A stretch of DNA of 24,525 bases from IMG/VR virus record IMGVR_UViG_3300042522_000987, positions 1-24,525 of that record; one strand, 5' to 3'. Below the pieces are notes generated by a model, which was not told where the DNA came from, ran no database searches, and was given only the letters and a program-made list of their open reading frames with translations. Position 1 is the stretch's first letter. Each line of letters opens with the position of its first letter. This DNA comes from a virus. Position numbers and translations under genes: made by a program. Below are positions 1 through 7,163 of this stretch, one piece after another.

Positions 1-1500
1 AGTGATTCTTGGCTTGGAAATATAATAAACATAAAATTAAATGATAACTTAGATTATCAAAATAATGCATTTTCTTATTCGACTCTTTGGAATTCAACAA
101 CAAAAACAATTCCAATAGTTGTTAAATGGTCTCAAAATACATTAACACATTTTAAAATTTTTGAAAATCCAAACCCATCACAAAAAGATTATTTTGGTTC
201 ATCAATAGTTTCATATAAATATTCAAATATTTTTATAACTGCTGCAGGTGAAGATTTAGATTCTTCTGATAATTTAGGCAAAACATATAGGTATGCTGAT
301 GTTACAAGTACATCAGCAAATTTAACATTAAATGGAGCGGGCAAATACACACCAATAAAAGTATATAGTGTTTCGTCATTATCATTACTAAATGGAGGAA
401 AAAATTATAGTATAAATGATGAATTATATCTTGATTTAAGTGCTTATGGGTTTAAAGAATTTACAAATATATCTATAGCTCCACTAACAAATCAAACTTT
501 TTCGAAACCAGATGTTTATTCAAGAATAAAAATAACAAGTATTATTACTAATGCAACACCAAATCCACTATGCGTTGCTGCTGGTGGAGGTGGAGGTGGA
601 GGTGGAGCATATGATGTACCATCATTTACAGATGGTTATCATTATGGTTTAGGGGTAAGTACATATTATCCATATATACAAAAAAATACAATATCAGGAA
701 ATGGTATAGATTCAACTATAAGTAATGCCTATTATATTGGCGGAGACTTAAATGGATTACCAGAAAACAAATCATTATATTCAATTAGTGGCCATTTTTA
801 CTATCAACAGGGAACAATATCTCAAGGAGCTGGTGGATATCATTCATCAGGTGGTGGTGGAGGAGGAGGAGGTATTATACCAGGAGGATCTAAACTAATA
901 AATCCAATCATAACAACAAATACCACAGATACATTGAATACCAAAGCCATTCCCTTTACTGATAGAAGCATTTCAGATATATTCAAATTTTCAAACTCCA
1001 CAGTATATACAACCAACAAATATTATTCAACAAGAGCTGATAGATTTAAAAAAGAAGTACCCAGATTAGAAAGTTATTATCGTCAAATTTTTAAGGTTAC
1101 TGGAGCACTACCTAGCCCAAGTATTAATGGTTGGATATTTGATAGAGATATAGCAACTCTCAACGTACCAGGAACCGCTGGTTCTCCTGGATTCAGTAGT
1201 GTCTCCCCTTTAATTTATGGCAACGAGTTAAAAATTGGCTTTTTTAATGATAGATCAGAAGACTATGTTAAGTTATTTTTGGGTTCATCTACTTCAGTAA
1301 CAACATCCTCAAATTATCAATATTATAAAGTTCCAAAAAATGGATTTGTTTATATAGAACTTATTCCACAATTTAATATATTCCATAGAAATTCTGGAAA
1401 TTGGTCAATAACAACTGCAATATATGTTTATTACAATGGGTGGAAGAAAGTTAGAGATGCGTTTATTTACAAAAATAATAGATGGAATAAACTCAATTAA
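1..1500 (+). CDS. Tail fibre/adhesin-like structural protein, 5' truncated
   Basis: The frame is open from the first base of the window to the TAA at 1498-1500, so the gene starts outside; no in-frame ATG was seen before a TTG at 934, which I do not take as the real start. The 499 visible residues are rich in Ser, Asn, Thr and Tyr. Residues 63-100 look like an FG-GAP/integrin-type repeat (DYFGSS...FITAAGEDLDSS). Two runs of eight glycines (nt 583-606 and 850-873) flank a Tyr-rich segment and resemble hinges of phage adhesins. The C-terminus carries two short W-K-V / Y-K-N-N-R-W units of a kind seen at the ends of marine myovirus fibres. Probable role: receptor-binding or fibre protein in the virion. 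It converges with the next gene on a shared TTAA. Exact fibre identity is not determinable. Confidence 0.8.
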   Translation, partial: SDSWLGNIINIKLNDNLDYQNNAFSYSTLWNSTTKTIPIVVKWSQNTLTHFKIFENPNPSQKDYFGSSIVSYKYSNIFITAAGEDLDSSDNLGKTYRYADVTSTSANLTLNGAGKYTPIKVYSVSSLSLLNGGKNYSINDELYLDLSAYGFKEFTNISIAPLTNQTFSKPDVYSRIKITSIITNATPNPLCVAAGGGGGGGGAYDVPSFTDGYHYGLGVSTYYPYIQKNTISGNGIDSTISNAYYIGGDLNGLPENKSLYSISGHFYYQQGTISQGAGGYHSSGGGGGGGGIIPGGSKLINPIITTNTTDTLNTKAIPFTDRSISDIFKFSNSTVYTTNKYYSTRADRFKKEVPRLESYYRQIFKVTGALPSPSINGWIFDRDIATLNVPGTAGSPGFSSVSPLIYGNELKIGFFNDRSEDYVKLFLGSSTSVTTSSNYQYYKVPKNGFVYIELIPQFNIFHRNSGNWSITTAIYVYYNGWKKVRDAFIYKNNRWNKLN

Positions 1501-4079
1501 AAAGTTACATATTTAATATCAAAATTTAATACTTTATTTGTAGAACATTTATTAACTACACTTCCATGAATAGTGTTAGTTTGATTAATTGCACTAAGAT
1601 TTGATATTGTTCCAGGAACAATATCAATTTCTTTGCTTATATTATTTTCATCAATAGATGCATCAATAATAATTCCTTCATTATGAGGAGCAATATTATT
1701 AGTTTGATATATTGTTGTTATATCCCATGGAGTCTTTAGTTTATATTGATATACCAAATTAGTTCCATTTGTTATAAAAATATTTTGTCCATTTGAACTA
1801 ACTGCAATTGATGAATTTGCGCTATCAACTATAATTGATCTACCATCACTATCTTTTAATTCAAATTTAGCGGTGAGATAAAAACTAGATGGGGTTGGGT
1901 TAGAAGACGTGCTAGTATTTCCAAACTTACTAAATAACATCCTAGATCTATATTCATATAATGTATTAGTATTACTTCCAATCATATACATAACTTGCCC
2001 ACGTAGACATTTTGAAAGATGTATTTTTTTTGCTTTGAGAGTTCCTGTTTCTAAAATTCCAGATGTTGGAATAGTAGCAATACTTTGACCAGATGTACCA
2101 GCTCCAATCACTTGAAAAACATCATCAGTTGAATAAAACAGAATATCTCCTAAATTATATTGTGTTTCTAGGTTAAGTATTTGATAATTATAGCCACCAA
2201 AACAAAAAGAAGCCATGGCATCATCAGAAATAGTTGAAGTAAGAGCAGTTCCAGCAGTTAATTGAAATTCAGTATTAGCAACTATTCTATTCAATATAGT
2301 ATTATTATCTATTGTGTTTGGAATTATAAAATAATCATGCATACCATTATCAGAAATAGATATATCAACTGCATCTGTCATTAAAGTTCCAGTTGATCTT
2401 GAATAAAGTGTTCCATTATTTGAAGATAAATCAGCAAGATCAAATGTAGGATCCATAAGACCCCATCTATAAACATTTCGTGTTGTTGTTGAGGTTGTTG
2501 TTCCCGTTACTGCGTAAGCGTATTGTCCAGTATAATCAAATGTTAGTGATCTTAAATAACTAGCAGAAGAAGTTGGTAAATAAATTTTTGTTGTATTTTC
2601 AACTGCAGTTGTGACATCAGTGTTTATGTTACTAAAATCATAAGTAGTCAAATATCTAATAGAAGAATTAGTTGAAGTAGTTTCAGTTTGATTGCTATGG
2701 TGTAAAAGTATAAGTTTATTATTTTTATTGTCGTAAAATGCTCCAGTATAAACACGACTCGTTACATCATCTGGTAAATTAGCTTGTAAAATACCATTCA
2801 ATCTTTTTCTATCATTTTCTTTGTTTGGTAAATTTTTATATAAAATTGTTCTAAATTGTAAATCTTCAAGTGAATTATTAGTAATTTGACAAATAGAAAT
2901 ATTTTTTTTATTTACCTCAAATGTAAAATCATATATTTCATTTGGTTCCAGTTCGGGTGTTTCAATAGTAGTTATATCAAATGAAGAAAGTGGTATAGGA
3001 ATATTTCTCCAGGATTCTGTATTAGCATCATATATTAGTGCATCATTATTATTTAAATTATTTACATTTATATCTACATCAGTAACATCATTTAAATATA
3101 TCTGGGCATTAGATAAATCTACAACAGAATCCATTACCGTAGTAGTAAATCCACCAGTTTCTGGATCTTCAATAAACCTAAAAGTATATTGAATTCCAGT
3201 TGACGTGCCACTACTAATCATAGTTGCTACATCAGTCTTTACTTGTTCTGGATCATAACCAGCATATTCAGAATCAATTGAAAATGATATCTGATCATCA
3301 TTATTAAGTTCAATATTTACCCCAAGAGATCCAATAATAGGAATAGACGTTTTTTCGTTAAGCTGATTAACTACATCAATAGTAAATAAATTATCTGGGT
3401 TAACTTGAGTTATAGTTATAGTTAAATTATTTGTACCAGAAGATCCACCAAGTAAATTTCCAGGTATACCAATAGTATCACCTACACCAAATCTTGAGCC
3501 AGCTTCATCCAAACTAACGGTATAGGTTCCAGCAGCCTTTCCAATATCAAAAGACCATGGACCTAATGGAGTTGATCCACCAGAAAGATTAGATACAACA
3601 ACACCACTAGTTTCACTAGTAATTCTATAACTAGCTGGTCCAGAAGTAGCACTACCAGAGAAACTATAAGCCTTTATAGATCCTGGTGAAATATATGTTT
3701 TTTCTATTGTATATTGATATATTTGAGGTGGATTAACATTAGTCCAATTTTGTCCATTAAATGAAAAAATTTGTCCTCCAGTAGCGTTAGTAATAACAAA
3801 TGGAGGTATGGTTGGTTTATTTGTTAGTTGTGTATAACTACCAGAAAATGTACTTAACCACGATGGCTTGTCTGTTAAATCATTCCAACTTCCTGTAAAA
3901 ATAGTTGGTAATGTTTTCCATTCTAAACCAACACCAGTACTGGCAAGATACTGACCAGTATTTCCAAGAATACCTCCAACTTGCAATGGTCTATTTTCAG
4001 GTATATTAATACCCTTTTCTGCTTCAAACGGACCATCATTATTGTAATTAGTTATCTTATTTGCAAATATTCTGGACAT
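1497..4079 (-). CDS. Large tail fibre-like virion protein with propeller-like C-terminus
   Basis: An 860-aa protein with an N-terminal module typical of T4-like cyanophage fibres (GQYLASTGVGLEWK), then two short repeats of the W-x-D-L-T-D-K-P type (about residues 64-92). A later segment has the LNDVTDVD...DALIYD phage-fibre motif near residues 325-350. The C-terminal 450 residues are Ser/Thr/Asn-rich and contain YDF, RSLTFDYTGQYAYAV and LKTPWDITT, which resemble degenerate beta-propeller repeats of marine phage tail proteins. No signal peptide or enzyme motif is visible. A perfect TATAAATA late promoter lies 28 nt upstream of the ATG, as expected for a virion gene. Its stop overlaps the stop of the convergent fibre gene by 4 bp. 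Function as a distal fibre or adhesin is inferred. Confidence 0.85.
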   Translation of the reverse strand: MSRIFANKITNYNNDGPFEAEKGINIPENRPLQVGGILGNTGQYLASTGVGLEWKTLPTIFTGSWNDLTDKPSWLSTFSGSYTQLTNKPTIPPFVITNATGGQIFSFNGQNWTNVNPPQIYQYTIEKTYISPGSIKAYSFSGSATSGPASYRITSETSGVVVSNLSGGSTPLGPWSFDIGKAAGTYTVSLDEAGSRFGVGDTIGIPGNLLGGSSGTNNLTITITQVNPDNLFTIDVVNQLNEKTSIPIIGSLGVNIELNNDDQISFSIDSEYAGYDPEQVKTDVATMISSGTSTGIQYTFRFIEDPETGGFTTTVMDSVVDLSNAQIYLNDVTDVDINVNNLNNNDALIYDANTESWRNIPIPLSSFDITTIETPELEPNEIYDFTFEVNKKNISICQITNNSLEDLQFRTILYKNLPNKENDRKRLNGILQANLPDDVTSRVYTGAFYDNKNNKLILLHHSNQTETTSTNSSIRYLTTYDFSNINTDVTTAVENTTKIYLPTSSASYLRSLTFDYTGQYAYAVTGTTTSTTTRNVYRWGLMDPTFDLADLSSNNGTLYSRSTGTLMTDAVDISISDNGMHDYFIIPNTIDNNTILNRIVANTEFQLTAGTALTSTISDDAMASFCFGGYNYQILNLETQYNLGDILFYSTDDVFQVIGAGTSGQSIATIPTSGILETGTLKAKKIHLSKCLRGQVMYMIGSNTNTLYEYRSRMLFSKFGNTSTSSNPTPSSFYLTAKFELKDSDGRSIIVDSANSSIAVSSNGQNIFITNGTNLVYQYKLKTPWDITTIYQTNNIAPHNEGIIIDASIDENNISKEIDIVPGTISNLSAINQTNTIHGSVVNKCSTNKVLNFDIKYVTF

Positions 4080-4106
4080 TTAATTCAGTACAAATTCTTT
4101 TTTTAG

Positions 4107-4114
4107 TATTTATA
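4107..4114 (-). promoter_or_regulatory. T4-type late promoter for the tail protein gene
   Basis: The minus strand reads TATAAATA exactly, 28 nt upstream of the ATG at 4079. In T4-like phages this octamer alone is the late -10 element recognised by the gp55 sigma factor. It lies in the short gap between the peroxiredoxin-like gene and the tail gene. Confidence 0.75.
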
Positions 4115-4143
4115 CTATGAATGCCAATGATATAAAATCAATA

Positions 4144-4668
4144 TTATTCTTCTGCTCTATTGGTACTAAAATATTTCAAAATCTCTTCTGGAGTTACTTT
4201 AGAATAATCAAAAATTTTCATCTGATCTACATTATCAAATGGTCCTATCATATATTCAATCATATTATCCATAATTACACCAGAATACTTTCTCGTTCGC
4301 AATCCAAGTCCTTCATAAACATGATATGTTTTTTTCAAAAGAGCAGTTGTAAATCCTGCATTGCCATCAGCAATAAATTTAACATGATTAATATTATTAA
4401 TTTCAAACCATTTTTTCATAACATGATGATCTGATGTGGAGATACAGTATACATCACTTATTTGATTTGGAAATAAATTTTCTTCACAATATCTTTCATA
4501 TTCCAATAATTGTTGCGTACATTCTTCTTTAAATGGACAAACAACAGAGAATAATAAACTAAATTTATTTCTAAAAATTTCCCTGCTTAATACAAAGTCA
4601 TCATGTCCATCTATACGAACTTGCATTTCAGGAATTGATTGCCATTGAATAATATTTGATTGCATCAT
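4144..4668 (-). CDS. Peroxiredoxin-like protein (Prx5/AhpC-TSA fold)
   Basis: A 174-aa protein with the layout of type II (Prx5-like) peroxiredoxins: a hydrophobic strand FSLLFSVVCPF ending at a cysteine pair, then a VYCIST...MKKWFE segment matching the family's CVSVND..VMNAW region, then KFIADGNAGFT and LGLRTRKYSGVIMDNMIEYM matching the conserved ...PDGNGEFT... and Arg-Tyr-Ser strands. By alignment Cys50 is the peroxidatic cysteine and Arg124 or Arg126 the supporting arginine. The motif PxxxTxxC is altered: Lys stands at the Thr position. Cys44, Cys61 and Cys75 are candidates for a resolving cysteine. Two adjacent ATGs could start it. An AATAAATA late-like box lies 24 nt upstream. It may reduce peroxides in the infected phototroph, or it may be a thioredoxin-fold protein that has lost activity. 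Confidence 0.65.
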   Translation of the reverse strand: MMQSNIIQWQSIPEMQVRIDGHDDFVLSREIFRNKFSLLFSVVCPFKEECTQQLLEYERYCEENLFPNQISDVYCISTSDHHVMKKWFEINNINHVKFIADGNAGFTTALLKKTYHVYEGLGLRTRKYSGVIMDNMIEYMIGPFDNVDQMKIFDYSKVTPEEILKYFSTNRAEE

Positions 4669-4691
4669 TATTAATTAGAAAATTATCTTAA

Positions 4692-4699
4692 TATTTATT
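4692..4699 (-). promoter_or_regulatory. Candidate late promoter, one mismatch
   Basis: The minus strand reads AATAAATA 24 nt upstream of the peroxiredoxin-like gene, one base off the T4-type TATAAATA. Spacing is like that of the perfect boxes here, but in AT-rich DNA a single mismatch weakens the call. Confidence 0.35.
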
Positions 4700-4703
4700 A
4701 AAG

Positions 4704-4741
4704 ATAAAAAAAGACCCTCCATCATTTAGATGGAAGGTCTT
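4704..4741 (-). terminator. Rho-independent terminator of the photosynthesis cassette
   Basis: On the minus strand a strong stem (AAGACCTTCCATC paired with GATGGAGGGTCTT, one bulge or mismatch, 5-nt loop) runs directly into seven T's. It sits just after the second hli gene and ends transcription of the hli-petF-hli operon before the peroxiredoxin-like gene. Confidence 0.85.
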
Positions 4742-4758
4742 CATATAGTTCTATGGAA

Positions 4759-4878
4759 TCACAGCACTCCAGGAATTAATTGACCTGTGGTTACATATGT
4801 TCCAACAGCAATGACAAAACCGAGCATCGCCAGACGTGCATTGAGGATCTCTGCCTCAGGGGTAAAACCAAATTTCAT
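4759..4878 (-). CDS. hli: High-light-inducible protein (Hli), 39 aa
   Basis: The peptide [20 protein letters not shown] continues into one hydrophobic helix ending in GVL. The E..N.R.AM.GF signature is the chlorophyll-binding helix of the light-harvesting-like family. Hli proteins bind chlorophyll and carotenoid in the thylakoid membrane and protect photosystem II and newly made chlorophyll; cyanophages carry them to keep photosynthesis running during infection. The ATG overlaps the TGA of the preceding gene as ATGA, so translation is probably coupled. It is the last gene before a strong terminator. At 39 aa it is a minimal Hli, shorter than the other copy at 5461. Confidence 0.9.
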   Translation of the reverse strand: MKFGFTPEAEILNARLAMLGFVIAVGTYVTTGQLIPGVL

Positions 4879-5087
4879 TTTTGTTCTCCTTGATAAATGT
4901 GTTTTTGTTTAAGATCTGGATTTGAATTACAAACTAGTTTTTCTTTGACTGGTTTGATAACAATAAACTTGTCATTTTTAAGAGTACCAGCGATCTTGAC
5001 TTCTAGTTCTATATCAGGATCCCATGTACCAGATTCAACAAGTTCTTGAAGGGCAAGGTTGAATTGCCCAAGCATGTTAGCACTCAC
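4875..5087 (-). CDS. Conserved-looking 70-aa protein of the ferredoxin cassette
   Basis: I do not recognise this protein. It is acidic in the middle ([20 protein letters not shown]) and basic near the end, with one cysteine, and has no membrane segment. I chose the GTG at 5087: it overlaps the ferredoxin stop as GTGA and has AGGAAGAG about 7 nt upstream. An ATG at 5075 is possible but has a poorer ribosome site. It ends in an ATGA overlap with hli. Being locked between ferredoxin and Hli by overlaps suggests co-expression and a role connected with redox or photosynthetic membranes, but that is context only. Confidence 0.75.
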   Translation of the reverse strand: MSANMLGQFNLALQELVESGTWDPDIELEVKIAGTLKNDKFIVIKPVKEKLVCNSNPDLKQKHIYQGEQK

Positions 5088-5374
5088 AGATTCTCTTCCT
5101 GTTCGGTCAGGATCACACAATCGCTGGTAGGATATGCCACACAAGTTAGCACCCAACCATCCTCAAGTTGTTCATCATCAAGAAACGATTGCTCATCATT
5201 ATCTACAGTGCCAGAAATAAGTTTGCCTGCACAAGCAGAACAAGCGCCAGCACGACAGGAAGAAGGAAGATCTATACCTGCTTCTTCAGCAGCTTCAAGA
5301 ATGTATTGATCTTCAGCACATTGAATAACATTCTCAGTGCCATCAGGGGATTGCAAAGTGATAGTGTAAGTCAT
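5084..5374 (-). CDS. petF: Plant-type [2Fe-2S] ferredoxin
   Basis: A 96-aa ferredoxin with the cluster motif CRAGACSAC (Cys40, Cys45, Cys48) and the fourth ligand Cys78 in VLTCVAYP, the C-x4-C-x2-C-x29-C spacing of photosynthetic ferredoxins. Length and the acidic C-terminus match the cyanobacterial family. It should accept electrons from photosystem I and pass them to reductases such as bilin reductases or sulfite reductase, or towards ribonucleotide reductase; phage ferredoxins are known in marine cyanomyoviruses. The ATG shares one base with the stop of the upstream 28-aa peptide (TAATG), and its stop overlaps the next start as GTGA. The higher GC than the flanks fits acquisition from a host. 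Confidence 0.95.
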   Translation of the reverse strand: MTYTITLQSPDGTENVIQCAEDQYILEAAEEAGIDLPSSCRAGACSACAGKLISGTVDNDEQSFLDDEQLEDGWVLTCVAYPTSDCVILTEQEENL

Positions 5375-5460
5375 TAGAATGTATCAGATAGGTTATTAAT
5401 TGAATGTGCAAGAAGCACAAAGAAAACAATAGTGGTTACAGTAAAAATTAGTTCAGTCAT
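5374..5460 (-). CDS. 28-aa single-helix membrane peptide between hli and petF
   Basis: The ATG at 5460 directly abuts the hli stop (TAA then ATG) and the 28-codon frame ends in TAATG, sharing a base with the ferredoxin start. The peptide begins [20 protein letters not shown]: a short polar N-terminus, one hydrophobic helix at residues 4-19 and a polar tail. I considered small photosystem or cytochrome b6f subunits (PetL, PetN, PsbT, PsaM) but see no convincing match. The tight junctions on both sides argue strongly that it is translated. It is probably a thylakoid or plasma-membrane micropeptide made together with Hli and ferredoxin. Confidence 0.7.
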   Translation of the reverse strand: MTELIFTVTTIVFFVLLAHSINNLSDTF

Positions 5461-5655
5461 TTAGAAGATCCCGAAGAAGAAATTACCTGTGACCATATAA
5501 GAAATAATACCAGAAACAAAACCGACCATTGCCCAGCGCCCATTATACATCTCCTTCTGTTCGTTTGGTGTCCTCATACCATAGTTGTGATAATACATCG
5601 TGGGTTCTTTTGCCCACATGTTTTGTTGTCCACGATCATTTGTTGTTACAGTCAT
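5461..5655 (-). CDS. hli: High-light-inducible protein (Hli), 64 aa
   Basis: A 64-aa protein with a polar N-terminal half and a C-terminal chlorophyll-binding helix carrying NGRWAMVGF (residues 38-46), the hallmark of cyanobacterial and cyanophage Hli proteins, followed by a hydrophobic stretch ending in FFFGIF. It likely inserts in the thylakoid membrane and dissipates excess excitation around photosystem II. It is the first gene of the cassette, below a TTGACA-17-TATACT promoter at 5681-5709. No clear Shine-Dalgarno is visible before the ATG. The following 28-aa gene starts on the base after its stop. Confidence 0.95.
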   Translation of the reverse strand: MTVTTNDRGQQNMWAKEPTMYYHNYGMRTPNEQKEMYNGRWAMVGFVSGIISYMVTGNFFFGIF

Positions 5656-5680
5656 TAAGTTTGTTACAAATTACAACACC

Positions 5681-5709
5681 AGTATATAGGAGAAAGGGGG
5701 TCTTGTCAA
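5681..5709 (-). promoter_or_regulatory. Sigma-70-type promoter of the hli-petF cassette
   Basis: On the minus strand TTGACA (5704-5709) is followed after exactly 17 bp by TATACT (5681-5686), about 26 nt upstream of the hli ATG. It should be read by host RNA polymerase early in infection. The -35 hexamer lies in the loop of the hairpin that ends the upstream SLH gene. Confidence 0.85.
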
Positions 5710-5714
5710 CCCCC
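5693..5714 (-). terminator. Possible terminator after the SLH protein gene, merged with a promoter
   Basis: On the minus strand GGGGGT and ACCCCC form a 6-bp stem with a 7-nt loop, followed by only three T's. It lies just after the stop of the SLH gene. The short T tract makes termination partial at best. The hairpin encloses the -35 box of the next promoter. Confidence 0.5.
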
Positions 5715-5727
5715 AAATGTCAGGACA

Positions 5728-6609
5728 TCAAAACTTGAACCCAAGGCCAGTGGTGAACACAGGCGAGTAAGTTCCGTTGGTAGCACCATAGCTATTAGCA
5801 GCGTTGGTGGTAGGAAACTTCAGATCAGCAAAACCAACCAGAGAGTTGGTCAGACGACCTTCGATGCCAAGAGCAAGTACAACTTGACCTTTCTCTCCAA
5901 CAGCAGACTGATAGTTAGCAGCAGTGTTGTTTACGAAAGGAATTTGATAACCAACACCAGTGTAAATGTTAGCACGGCTTACACCAGAAGCAGCACGGGC
6001 GATACTCCAATCATAAGAAAGAAGAGCACCACCAGCAGCACCGATCTGACCAACAGGAGTACCGACGAGGTTAGCATAAGGACGAACAGCAACAGCATTC
6101 TGGTTGTTGAAAGTCTTTACAGCATAACGACCTTGGATAGTGGCACCAGAGATAGTACGGTTTTCATTGTAACCATTACCATCAACACCCTGCTTATTGA
6201 GCAGTACACCAGCACCCAAATAGTTACCAACACCTTGTGCTTTTTGAGCAGCAGCAACTTCCAGAGCACTTACACGAGCATTAGTAGCACCGATCTCCTT
6301 AGCAAATTCTGCACGGAGTGCAGCAGCTAGCTGTGCATCTGCAGCAGTTTGAAATTCGCTAATACGATCTAAACATGCATTGGTTAGTGCAGCAAGCTGA
6401 GCACGAGTAGCGGGTTCGCCAGGACGGAAAGTGCCATCAGGGAAACCAGCAACACAACCATAACGCTCAACCAGATTAGTGATAGCTTGATATGACCATT
6501 GAGTAGGTTGAACATCACTCAGTTGCTTCACACTGGTGACTTGTGCCATAGAAGGAGTAGCAGCAGTAGCAGCAACAGCAGTGGCAATAATGAAAGAACG
6601 AATCATCAT
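5728..6609 (-). CDS. SLH-domain outer-membrane protein with a small beta-barrel
   Basis: A 293-aa exported protein. Residues 1-22 are a signal peptide cut after PSMA. Residues 30-84 form one S-layer-homology domain (W38, Y50GCVAGFPDGTFRPGEPATRAQLA), as in cyanobacterial porins that tether to peptidoglycan. Residues 85-124 are an Ala-rich coiled coil. Residues 127-293 alternate polar and hydrophobic, with about eight predicted strands, and end in GLGFKF, the terminal aromatic of barrels inserted by BamA. Host SLH porins usually have a much larger barrel (around 500 aa in total), so this is a short version. GC content is well above the neighbours, suggesting host origin. Two ATGs (6609, 6606) could start it. 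Likely role: altering the host outer membrane during infection. Porin activity is uncertain. Confidence 0.85.
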   Translation of the reverse strand: MMIRSFIIATAVAATAATPSMAQVTSVKQLSDVQPTQWSYQAITNLVERYGCVAGFPDGTFRPGEPATRAQLAALTNACLDRISEFQTAADAQLAAALRAEFAKEIGATNARVSALEVAAAQKAQGVGNYLGAGVLLNKQGVDGNGYNENRTISGATIQGRYAVKTFNNQNAVAVRPYANLVGTPVGQIGAAGGALLSYDWSIARAASGVSRANIYTGVGYQIPFVNNTAANYQSAVGEKGQVVLALGIEGRLTNSLVGFADLKFPTTNAANSYGATNGTYSPVFTTGLGFKF

Positions 6610-6651
6610 AGTATTGTATAATTAACTACAAGGTTTATTTAGTAGCCCTTT

Positions 6652-6671
6652 GTAAAGTTTTATAACTTTAC
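6652..6671. repeat. Perfect 20-bp inverted repeat
   Basis: GTAAAGTT, a 4-nt TTAT loop, then AACTTTAC. It sits between tRNA-Gly and the SLH gene start, about 45 bp upstream of that ATG. No T run follows on either strand, so it is not a normal terminator; an RNA-processing signal downstream of the tRNA or a protein-binding site is possible. Confidence 0.6.
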
Positions 6672-6676
6672 GGGCA

Positions 6677-6748
6677 AGCGGCTGACCCGATTCGAACGGG
6701 CGACATCTAACTTGGAAGGATAGCGTTCTACCACTGAACTACAACCGC
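6677..6748 (-). tRNA. tRNA-Gly(UCC)
   Basis: A full cloverleaf on the minus strand: acceptor GCGGTTG/CAGCCGC with one G-U pair, D arm GTTC/GAAC, anticodon loop CTTCCAA (anticodon TCC, reads GGA) and T arm GCCCG-TTCGAAT-CGGGT. The anticodon stem contains a U-U mismatch. CCA is not encoded. It reads a codon common in AT-rich phage genes but less favoured in many hosts. Confidence 0.93.
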
Positions 6749-6858
6749 AAATAAGGGGATTGCCAATCCCCAGTATAGACAGGCTCGCCACTAATTTTGA
6801 TTACGAGAAAATTAGAAACTCGGCGGGAGTTATAAACCCCATCCGCACCAGTCGGCAT
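6739..6858 (-). CDS. Doubtful 39-aa ORF upstream of tRNA-Gly
   Basis: This is the only protein-like frame in the 160-bp gap between the 70-aa gene at 6910 and tRNA-Gly. It begins MPTGADGVYNSRRVSNFLVI, has a mixed, soluble-looking composition and stops inside the first bases of the tRNA gene. No convincing ribosome site precedes the ATG (a GGA lies too far away), although the frame is open further upstream. It may be a real micro-gene or a remnant. I do not recognise it. Confidence 0.3.
   Translation of the reverse strand: MPTGADGVYNSRRVSNFLVIKISGEPVYTGDWQSPYLRL
6755..6771 (-). other. Hairpin immediately upstream of tRNA-Gly
   Basis: GGGGATT and AATCCCC form a 7-bp stem with a 3-nt loop. On the minus strand it is followed by TTATTT and then directly by the tRNA 5' end. 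It could be a weak terminator or a precursor-tRNA processing feature. Confidence 0.45.
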
Positions 6859-6909
6859 ATTTAATGTCCAATCCGACGAGGACAATCGAGGGGGTCCCGA
6901 CCAGTGCTG

Positions 6910-7122
6910 TTATAGACCATCCGTGTCTTTTGTATTTGGTAGAGAAGCATTTTCTAAAGCAATTCTTGCTCCTTCAATTGCATCATCTACAGTATCAAAA
7001 GGACCATGTTCTTCCGAATTATGTTCCCATACATAATAAACTTTATCATTTTTTTCCACTAGATCAAAGTATGTAATTACTTCGTCTCCATTATCAAGTT
7101 TTTCTAAAAATCTAAAGTGCAT
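6910..7122 (-). CDS. Small phage protein of unknown function
   Basis: A 70-aa acidic protein starting MHFRFLEKLDNGDEVITYFD, with a C-terminal helix DDAIEGARIALENA; it looks like a compact alpha/beta fold. I do not recognise a named family. The ATG at 7122 was chosen because earlier in-frame starts (GTG in the CTGGTGGAG region, TTG at 7176) lie in or next to the upstream gene's end. GGTGGAG lies about 15 nt upstream, rather far, so a start up to 18 codons longer is possible. It follows the 75-aa gene closely and may be co-transcribed from the promoter at 7416-7444. Confidence 0.65.
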   Translation of the reverse strand: MHFRFLEKLDNGDEVITYFDLVEKNDKVYYVWEHNSEEHGPFDTVDDAIEGARIALENASLPNTKDTDGL

Positions 7123-7163
7123 AGCATTAAGGGTAATTGACTCCACCAGGACAAGTTTAATGT

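Noticed and set aside
214-221. Plus-strand TATAAATA
   Set aside because: It lies deep inside the open tail gene with no gene start downstream; chance in AT-rich coding DNA.
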